DNA of 6,726 bases from Candidatus Aminicenantota bacterium (GTDB taxonomy: Bacteria; Acidobacteriota; Aminicenantia; Aminicenantales; UBA8522). How positions within the stretch are numbered: the stretch's first letter is position 1; the number at the start of each line of letters is the position of its first letter. Positions 1 through 5,455 of the stretch are shown here, one piece after another. A program made the translations under genes and the position numbers. The stretch covers positions 3,600 through 10,325 of the forward strand of contig DQHV01000270.1 in the NCBI GenBank assembly GCA_003524335.1, written 5' to 3'. The notes under the pieces were generated by a model. It saw only the letters and a list, made by a program, of their open reading frames with translations, searched no databases and was not told the origin of the DNA.

Positions 1-40
1 ACCCACAAGAAAGTCGGATGAGCCTAAATAGAAGCCATAA

Positions 41-46
41 AGGAGG
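41..46 (+). promoter_or_regulatory. Ribosome binding site AGGAGG for the M14 gene
   Basis: A full AGGAGG core, part of AAAGGAGG, sits four bases before the GTG at 51. It decides in favour of that GTG over the in-frame ATG at 18, which is preceded only by weakly purine-rich sequence. The spacing is a little short but workable. Confidence 0.7.
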
Positions 47-50
47 CGAC

Positions 51-2876
51 GTGATCCCATCAAAGATAGGTTTCCGCGGATTGGCTTTGGCCCTGTCGGC
101 CGTTTTTTTCCTGGCCGCCTCTCCGGATGTTTTCGCCCCCGATACGCCCGAGCCGGGCACGAGCGAGCGCATCGCCCAGCTGACGACCGACCCGCGTTAT
201 CTCAGCCCCTGGGTCGCCTACGTTCCGGACTCAAAAACCGTGCCCTCGCCCAAGAAGTTCCTGGGCCGCATCGTCGGAGAATCCGGCGAGCTTTCCCATA
301 TCTCTCAGATCTACGGCTATTTTCAGGCGTTGGCCAAAGCGTCTCCCCGGCTCCACCTGGAAACCATCGGCCGGACAGAGGAAGGCCGGGACATCATTCT
401 CGCGGCCATCGCCGACGAGTCCGGGATCCAAAACCTAAAGCGGCTCAAAGCGGCCACTGCGGCGCTCGCAGACCCGCGCCGGACGAACCCCGACGAGGCG
501 GAGAAGATCCTTGCCTCGGCCCGGCCGATCTATTACATCAACGCCGGCCTTCACGCGGACGAGACCGGCAGCTCGGAAATGGCCATGGAGTTGGCCTACC
601 GGCTGGCCGTATCGGAGCAGCCGATGATCCAGCAGATCCGCCGGAATCTGGTTCTCCTTATCAACCCGGTCTCTGAGCCCGACGGCCACGAGAAGATGGT
701 GGACTGGTTTTACCGGTACCTCAAGGGCCGCACCGACTATGACAGTCTCCCCAGACAATCGCCGCCTTACTGGGGACGCTATGTCTATGTCGATATCAAC
801 CGAGACGCCCACCAGGTGGACATGGAGGCGACGAAGGCCGTCTCCAGGATGTTCTTCGAATATCATCCGACTGTCATTCATGATTTGCACGAGGCGATCG
901 CCTTGCTCCAGACCTGGAACGGCACCGGTCCCTACAACCCCCATCTCGACCCCATCGTGACCAGCGAATTCCTGGCCATGAGCTTTCACGAGGTGAGGAC
1001 GCTCACGGCTCTCGGAATGCCGGGTGTCTGGACCTGGAATTTTGGCGAGAATTTCGGCCTCCATTATCTGGATTCCATCGCCCTGAACCACAACAGCATC
1101 GGCCGGGGGTATGAGACCTTCGGGAACGCCACCGCAGAAACGGTCCAGCGGACGGTGTCTGAAGAGGAGACGAGCCGGGAATGGTACCGGCCCTTGCCTT
1201 CCGACCGGGCGCTCAAGTGGTCGATGCGGGACAACGTCAACTACCAGGAGACGGCCCTCTTATCCGTCCTCGACTACACGGCCAAGCAGGCGAAAGACAT
1301 GCTCCGGAATTTCTACCGGACGGGCTATGCGTCCTGGCAGGCAGGCCAGAAGGGAGGTCCTTTTGCCTACGCGATCCCGGAAGACCAGGGAGACAGGAGG
1401 AGGGTCGCGGAGATGGTGAACCGGCTCCTCGTCCAGCACATCGAGGTCGGTCAAGCGGCCGAGTCGATGACTCTCAATGAGGGCCAATTTCCCGCTGGGA
1501 CCTACATCGTCAAGCTCGACCAGCCTTACCGGAACTATGCCGTTGACCTCCTCGAGCCGCAGAAGTTCCCGGCGGACCAAGCCCACTTGCCCTATGATGA
1601 TGTCTCCTGGGCTCTGCCTGTTCACTACGGGGTTGAAGCCAAACGCGTCGATAACCCCGAGATCCAGAAGGCCCTTTTGAGACCTCTGAGCGGCGAGGTT
1701 CATCCGGCCGGGCGAGTGAACGGGACAGGGCCGGTCTGCTTCCTCAGAGACACCGGACAGGAAGCCCTGCTCGCCGCCCGCTTTCGCCTGAAAAAATTCG
1801 GAATGGAGGTCTCGGAAGAGCCGTTTGAAATCGCCGGGGCCACCTACCCTGCCGGGTCGTGGATAATTGGGGCCCAGGACGGACTGGCGCCCGAGCTCAG
1901 AGAAGTCGCTAAGGAACTTGCCCTGGACTTTGACAGCGCGTCTTCGATTCCCGAAGTCCGCCGTCATGAAGCCGTCGTTCCCAGGGTGGGGGTATATGTC
2001 CCCTGGGCGGACACGGACTCTATCGGATGGATCCGCTGTACGTTCGACCGGCAGCGGATTCCCTATGTCTATCTGCGGGACGAAGACATCCGCGTCGGAA
2101 ACCTGAACGCTAAGGTGGATGTCATCCTGTACGGCGAGGTGAGGCTCGACCTTCAAGGACAGATCCACGGCATCGCGCCGACCTCAGGGCCGATGCCTTT
2201 CCGAGCGTCGGCGGAGTTCCCGAGTCTTGGGGCTCCGGTCACCTCGGATGATATCACAGGCGGGATCGGCTGGGTCGGCCTTTCCAGCCTGCAGCGGTTC
2301 ATGGATGAGGGCGGCCTGATGATCACTCTGGGCAATGCCACGATCCTCGCTCTCGAAGGCGGGCTGGTCCGAAACGTGCGGCGGGCCGTCGATCAGAACG
2401 TCCAGACCCACGGGGTAGAGCTCAAAGTCAAGTTCACCAGCCCGGGCCATCCCCTCAGCTACGGCTATCCGCTCATAACCTCTGTCTTCCGGTCGAACAC
2501 CACAGTCTACGACCTTCCCAGGCGCTGGCTCGAAATGGCCTACTGCACATCCTGCCTGGACGGGCCGGTTGACAGGCGCGGTGTCGTCCTGCAGTGGGGC
2601 ATAAAACAGCCGGATGAAAAGAAGGAGGGCCGAGAGTCCGGACCCGCCGGCCCGAGACCGGAATCTATGGTCGTCAGCGGGGGAGCGCGAGGCGCCGAGA
2701 AGCTGGAGGGGCGGCCGGCCATCCTCGACCTGCCCTCCGGCAAAGGGAGAGTCATCGCTTTCAACTTCAACCCCATGCACCGGGACCTGAATCACTCGGA
2801 CTACCGGCTCCTCTGGAACGCCATCCTGAACTGGAAGAAAATCTTATCCCGGGCCCATAACGGCGGGAAAGAATAG
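51..2876 (+). CDS. Secreted M14-family zinc carboxypeptidase-like protein with a C-terminal GATase-like region
   Basis: This 941-residue protein is a probable zinc metallopeptidase acting outside the cytoplasm; its substrate is unknown. Residues 1-29 form a signal peptide: basic start, hydrophobic core LALALSAVFFLAA, likely cleavage after VFA. The M14 domain spans roughly 60-400. It shows HADE (H168, E171) and DLHE (H280) as the three zinc ligands, an NPVSEPDG segment, a DINRD segment (N250, R251) matching the substrate-carboxylate binding pair, and YETFGN, whose E355 is the best candidate for the catalytic glutamate. Residues about 640-940 look like a class I glutamine-amidotransferase-like alpha/beta fold (GGLMITLGN, then a closing FNFNPMHRDLNHSDYR segment), interrupted near 852-890 by a charged, Gly/Pro-rich insert. 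Classical M14 enzymes are about 300-400 residues, so this belongs to a long variety. I prefer the GTG start at 51 because a strong ribosome site precedes it and the signal peptide is then compact. An in-frame ATG at 18 would add 11 residues. The S41 gene follows after 16 bases. Confidence 0.88.
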   Translation: MIPSKIGFRGLALALSAVFFLAASPDVFAPDTPEPGTSERIAQLTTDPRYLSPWVAYVPDSKTVPSPKKFLGRIVGESGELSHISQIYGYFQALAKASPRLHLETIGRTEEGRDIILAAIADESGIQNLKRLKAATAALADPRRTNPDEAEKILASARPIYYINAGLHADETGSSEMAMELAYRLAVSEQPMIQQIRRNLVLLINPVSEPDGHEKMVDWFYRYLKGRTDYDSLPRQSPPYWGRYVYVDINRDAHQVDMEATKAVSRMFFEYHPTVIHDLHEAIALLQTWNGTGPYNPHLDPIVTSEFLAMSFHEVRTLTALGMPGVWTWNFGENFGLHYLDSIALNHNSIGRGYETFGNATAETVQRTVSEEETSREWYRPLPSDRALKWSMRDNVNYQETALLSVLDYTAKQAKDMLRNFYRTGYASWQAGQKGGPFAYAIPEDQGDRRRVAEMVNRLLVQHIEVGQAAESMTLNEGQFPAGTYIVKLDQPYRNYAVDLLEPQKFPADQAHLPYDDVSWALPVHYGVEAKRVDNPEIQKALLRPLSGEVHPAGRVNGTGPVCFLRDTGQEALLAARFRLKKFGMEVSEEPFEIAGATYPAGSWIIGAQDGLAPELREVAKELALDFDSASSIPEVRRHEAVVPRVGVYVPWADTDSIGWIRCTFDRQRIPYVYLRDEDIRVGNLNAKVDVILYGEVRLDLQGQIHGIAPTSGPMPFRASAEFPSLGAPVTSDDITGGIGWVGLSSLQRFMDEGGLMITLGNATILALEGGLVRNVRRAVDQNVQTHGVELKVKFTSPGHPLSYGYPLITSVFRSNTTVYDLPRRWLEMAYCTSCLDGPVDRRGVVLQWGIKQPDEKKEGRESGPAGPRPESMVVSGGARGAEKLEGRPAILDLPSGKGRVIAFNFNPMHRDLNHSDYRLLWNAILNWKKILSRAHNGGKE

Positions 2877-2883
2877 AGAGGGA
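2877..2883 (+). promoter_or_regulatory. Ribosome binding site for the S41 gene
   Basis: AGAGGGA lies directly after the M14 stop codon and nine bases before the ATG at 2893. It supports that start and a short intergenic junction within one transcript. Confidence 0.5.
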
Positions 2884-2892
2884 TCAAGCGAC

Positions 2893-4128
2893 ATGAAAAC
2901 ACCCATAGCCTTCGGAGTGGCGCTGCTACTCCTTATTCCAGGAGTGTCTAGTCAAGTGGACGTCAAGACGACGGAGCTCCAGCAGCGTGTTTTCCGGGGC
3001 CTCTGGAACGCCGTGAATGATCATTATGTGTACGCGGATTTCCGCGGGCACGATTGGAAAGCGATCGGGGCAAAATACCAGGCGCGCATCCAGGGAGGCT
3101 TGAACAACGACGAATTCTACGCCGCTATGCAGGCGATGCTCGGCGAACTCGGCGACGAGCATTCCTACTTCCAGAGCCCGGCGCAGATCAAGGCGGAACA
3201 GGCCGCCCGGGCCAGCCAGTATAATTTCGTCGGCATCGGCGCCCTGATGGTCCCGATTAAGGACACCGATCAGGCCGTTATCATGACCGTGTTCCGTGAC
3301 AGCCCGGCAGCGCAAGCGGGGTTGCGCTCCCACGAAATCATTCTGAAGGTGGATGGGGGGCCGATCCGAGAGAAGGACGGTCGGAGCCGCACCATGGGGC
3401 CGGACGGCTCGATTGTGGTCCTGACAGTCAGGCGGCCCGGCCAGCCGCCTCGCGATGTGACCCTAACCCGCCGCCGGGTCACCGGGGCGCTGCCGATTGA
3501 CTATCGCCTCATCCCTCGAACCCGCATCGGCTATATCTTCCTGCCTACGCTGCTGGACGAGACCGTCGCTGACCAGACACGCGAGGCGGTCAAGAAGTTG
3601 ACGACGGACGGCCCGCTGGACGGCCTGGTCCTGGACAACCGCATGAATGGAGGCGGCCTGGGCAAGGCGGCGGAATCGATCATGGGGCTTTTCGCCGGCG
3701 GTCTCCAGGGTGATTTTGTCAGCCGGGCGGGCCGGGAGCCACTCCAGCTTCAGCCGGAGGATGTGGGCGGTTCTCAGACCCTGCCGCTTATCGTCTTGGT
3801 GGATGTCAATACCGTTTCCTTCGGCGAGATCGTCAGCGGCGTGCTGAGGGTCGCGGGCCGCGCCAGGATCGTGGGGGGGCCCACCTTGGGCAACGTGGAG
3901 AGGCTGCGGCCCTATGATTTCGATGACGGCTCGCGGGCTTGGATCGCCAACGAGACGTTCGAACCCCGCGGTCAGGCCAACGGTATCTGGGAGGAGACTG
4001 GTATCATTCCGGACGTAAACGTGCCCACGCGCTGGCACGAAATCACGGATGAGAATGACCCGGCGCTGGCCAAAGCGGTGGAACTTCTAAAAGGGCAGAA
4101 AGAAAAGTCGGCTTCTATCGTTTCTTGA
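2893..4128 (+). CDS. Secreted S41-family (C-terminal processing type) protease with PDZ domain
   Basis: A 411-residue exported serine protease homologue. Residues 1-20 are a signal peptide (MKTPIAFGVALLLLIPG, likely cleavage after VSS). An N-terminal helical S41 region contains GELGDEHSY (84-92), typical of tricorn/CTP relatives. A PDZ domain covers about 112-197 and includes SPAAQAGLRSHEIILKVDG; in this family it binds substrate tails. The S41 core, about 205-395, has the LDGLVLDNRMNGGG strand and loop (243-255) and VDVNTVSFGEI, where S309 aligns with the nucleophile of Prc/CtpA. Counting 25 residues on, where those enzymes have the general-base lysine, this protein has N334 (TLGNVE). Activity by the usual Ser-Lys dyad is therefore doubtful. 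It may belong to a subfamily with another base, or may act as a peptide-binding pseudo-enzyme. The gene starts 16 bases after the M14 stop, with AGAGGGA at 2877-2883 as ribosome site, so co-transcription is likely. Its last 14 bases overlap the convergent OmpA gene. Confidence 0.88.
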   Translation: MKTPIAFGVALLLLIPGVSSQVDVKTTELQQRVFRGLWNAVNDHYVYADFRGHDWKAIGAKYQARIQGGLNNDEFYAAMQAMLGELGDEHSYFQSPAQIKAEQAARASQYNFVGIGALMVPIKDTDQAVIMTVFRDSPAAQAGLRSHEIILKVDGGPIREKDGRSRTMGPDGSIVVLTVRRPGQPPRDVTLTRRRVTGALPIDYRLIPRTRIGYIFLPTLLDETVADQTREAVKKLTTDGPLDGLVLDNRMNGGGLGKAAESIMGLFAGGLQGDFVSRAGREPLQLQPEDVGGSQTLPLIVLVDVNTVSFGEIVSGVLRVAGRARIVGGPTLGNVERLRPYDFDDGSRAWIANETFEPRGQANGIWEETGIIPDVNVPTRWHEITDENDPALAKAVELLKGQKEKSASIVS

Positions 4129-4792
4129 TCAAGATTTCGACCCGGCGATTTTTTTGCCGGCCGGCGGGATTATCGGAGCCGTCGGGGTTGGCGTTGGGGG
4201 CGACGGGCTTAGTTTCTCCAAATCCCTCTGTTCTCATGATCCCCGCTTCTACCCCGGCGTTTTTCACCAGCCAATCCCTGACCGACTCCGCCCTTTTCAG
4301 GGAGAGTTTCTGATTGTAATCGTCCTCTCCCTTGGAATCGGAATGGCCGGAGATGAGGACTCCGGGGCTGCGATAGGCCTTGATGATGTCTCCCACCTTC
4401 TTAAGTGTCGCTTCGGCGTCGGGCCGGATGTCCCATTTATCGAAATCGAAAAGGATATCGCCCGAAAGGTCGATTTGAATGGTCGTCTTGGTCTCTTTCG
4501 CCTCCAGTTCCTTGAGGGTCTTTTGAACCTGCTTGCTGTCGAACCCAACCCCTTTTGAGACTCCCAGGATGCCGGCGGTTTCAAAAGAAATGGCCCTGGC
4601 CCCTCGATTGGCGCCCAGCGCCTTCAAAGCCAGGATAGCTTTCTCCTGAGCATCGGCAGGAATGACCGGATCCTCGGCGTTTTTCCCCGACTGGAGCGCC
4701 GGGTCCACTCCGCTGTGAGCCCTGCCCCCGCTTAGCGGACAAAGCGGCCCAAAACAGAAAGCCAGCAACGCCGCCCAGGCCAGACTTTTCAT
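4115..4792 (-). CDS. OmpA-family peptidoglycan-binding protein
   Basis: A 225-residue envelope protein expected to hold the peptidoglycan layer through its C-terminal OmpA domain. The N-terminus (MKSLAWAALLAFCFGPLCPL) is signal-like. It has cysteines at 13 and 18 but neither sits in a good lipobox, so lipidation is uncertain. Residues 45-105 are a predicted helical linker. The OmpA domain runs about 106-225: DILFDFDKWDIRPDA, then GHSDSKGEDDYNQKLSLKRAESV, and the closing GRQKNRRVEI. D152 and R167, 15 residues apart, match the Asp/Arg pair that grips diaminopimelate in OmpA of Acinetobacter. There is no N-terminal beta-barrel, unlike classical OmpA. The reading frame is open upstream to 5029, but that stretch overlaps the preceding gene in another frame and lacks protein-like character; the ATG at 4792 puts the signal segment at the start. 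It begins 10 bases after the upstream gene with no evident ribosome site, which suggests translational coupling. Confidence 0.9.
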   Translation of the reverse strand: MKSLAWAALLAFCFGPLCPLSGGRAHSGVDPALQSGKNAEDPVIPADAQEKAILALKALGANRGARAISFETAGILGVSKGVGFDSKQVQKTLKELEAKETKTTIQIDLSGDILFDFDKWDIRPDAEATLKKVGDIIKAYRSPGVLISGHSDSKGEDDYNQKLSLKRAESVRDWLVKNAGVEAGIMRTEGFGETKPVAPNANPDGSDNPAGRQKNRRVEILIKKR

Positions 4793-4802
4793 ATACTCAG
4801 CG

Positions 4803-5270
4803 CTATTTGGCCAGCTTAACGCTTTCAAACGGAGACACCCCGGGGAGGGAGATAGTAATCGAGGCCGGATTATCGGCCGGCTGGGGGAATTTGATCCACA
4901 GGCCCATCGATTTTCCCGCCTGAATTCCGTACCAGAATCGGCCGCCGTTTTGATCATCATAGGCGGGACCGGCGATGAAGAGGCCGTCGGTGTCCTTGAG
5001 CCCGTAGTACTTTTTCTGGTTGACCTCATCCATGATATAGCAGTCTTTAAACTGGATGGTGACGTTTTGCTTTTCAGCGGCTGTGTTTCTGAGCTTGAAC
5101 TTCACCGTGACGATATTGTTCTGAATCTCCAGGCTGGTCAGGTCCGCCTCGATTCCCTCTACCGTATTGTGCGACTGGGTTTGGATGACCTCCTGGCCGA
5201 AGAACAGACCGGCTGAAAAGAGCAGACCCGTTCCCAAAAAGGCAAGAATTTTCTTCGATCGGGGACTCAT
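4803..5270 (-). CDS. Small membrane-anchored Ig-like (DUF4352-like) protein of unknown function
   Basis: A 155-residue protein without a firm family assignment. Residues 1-7 are basic (MSPRSKK) and 8-26 are hydrophobic (ILAFLGTGLLFSAGLFFG), giving a signal anchor or uncleaved signal peptide. There is no lipobox cysteine. The remainder (about 38-153) reads as alternating beta strands: VTVKFKLRNTAAEKQNVTI, a YIMDEVNQKKYYGLKDTDG segment, a glycine turn, GLWIKFPQPADNPASITISLPG and a final PFESVKL. This pattern, with a conserved-type 'fraction of residue plus Pro-Gly' ending, resembles the Ig-like DUF4352 class of exported domains; that is recognition by style, not a search result. A very good ribosome site and a promoter lie upstream. 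The OmpA gene follows after 10 bases, so the two products probably act together at the envelope. Confidence 0.82.
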   Translation of the reverse strand: MSPRSKKILAFLGTGLLFSAGLFFGQEVIQTQSHNTVEGIEADLTSLEIQNNIVTVKFKLRNTAAEKQNVTIQFKDCYIMDEVNQKKYYGLKDTDGLFIAGPAYDDQNGGRFWYGIQAGKSMGLWIKFPQPADNPASITISLPGVSPFESVKLAK

Positions 5271-5274
5271 TCAG

Positions 5275-5281
5275 ACCTCCT
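5275..5281 (-). promoter_or_regulatory. Ribosome binding site AGGAGGT for the 155-residue protein
   Basis: Read on the minus strand, AGGAGGT precedes the ATG (5270-5268) by four bases. It is one of the strongest matches to the anti-Shine-Dalgarno sequence in the window and fixes this start. It probably also serves the coupled OmpA gene, which has no clear site of its own. Confidence 0.75.
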
Positions 5282-5349
5282 TTTCCCTTGTCTCGAGATC
5301 CATGAAAAAGGAATTCGGCTGTGCTGTGGCAGTGCCGTTTTTCCCTTTC

Positions 5350-5368
5350 GGCTCGGCTCTCTCGAGCC
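5350..5368 (-). other. Small hairpin near the 5' end of the Ig-like/OmpA leader
   Basis: GGCTCG (5350-5355) and CGAGCC (5363-5368) form a perfect six-base inverted repeat around a seven-base loop, just downstream of the predicted start of transcription. A competing pairing of five bases with a four-base loop also exists in the same stretch. It could stabilise the messenger 5' end or be chance. No T-run follows on the minus strand, so it is not an intrinsic terminator. Confidence 0.35.
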
Positions 5369-5382
5369 TGCGTTACTAACAA

Positions 5383-5412
5383 AATATACCACCTGCTGTG
5401 AAACCTTGTCAA
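5383..5412 (-). promoter_or_regulatory. Housekeeping-type promoter for the Ig-like/OmpA gene pair
   Basis: On the minus strand a perfect TTGACA (5412-5407) is followed after 18 bases by TATATT (5388-5383), five of six matches to the -10 consensus. Transcription would start near 5376, leaving a leader of about 105 bases before the ATG at 5270. It lies in the intergenic region after the dehydrogenase stop, oriented correctly for the two downstream genes. The 18-base spacer is one longer than the optimum. This is a sequence match only; the sigma factor is inferred. Confidence 0.65.
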
Positions 5413-5418
5413 CCGCCC

Positions 5419-5432
5419 GCAGCGGATGCTGC
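5419..5432 (-). other. Short inverted repeat between the dehydrogenase gene and the promoter
   Basis: GCAGC and GCTGC pair with a four-base loop, 23 bases after the dehydrogenase stop and six bases upstream of the -35 element. There is no T-run after it in the minus direction, so it is a poor terminator candidate. Its position next to the promoter would also suit a weak operator or the remnant of a terminator. The rest of the 185-base intergenic region (5271-5455) holds the promoter, leader hairpin and ribosome site, and nothing else I can identify. Confidence 0.25.
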
Positions 5433-5455
5433 TTCCTAAACCGGGAATCGTGACC

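Noticed and set aside
1260..2168. Long minus-strand open frame of 302 codons opposite the M14 gene, with others at 435-1091 and 2184-2795
   Set aside because: They lie antisense to a clearly coding gene, show no recognisable domain or signal, and are rich in Arg, Gly, Asp and Pro as expected for shadows of GC-rich coding DNA.
4142..4160. CCGGC-GCCGG inverted repeat with a T-rich loop just past the S41 stop
   Set aside because: The T-run is in the loop and not after the stem, and the bases encode the conserved end of the OmpA domain; it is not an intrinsic terminator.
4793..5029. Upstream extension of the OmpA reading frame by 79 codons
   Set aside because: It overlaps the 155-residue gene in another frame and has Ser/Pro/Arg-rich shadow composition; the ATG at 4792 begins directly with the signal-like segment.
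5326..5345. GGCAGTGCC followed by GTTTTT on the plus strand as a terminator
   Set aside because: The stem is only three base pairs and there is no plus-strand gene upstream that would need it.
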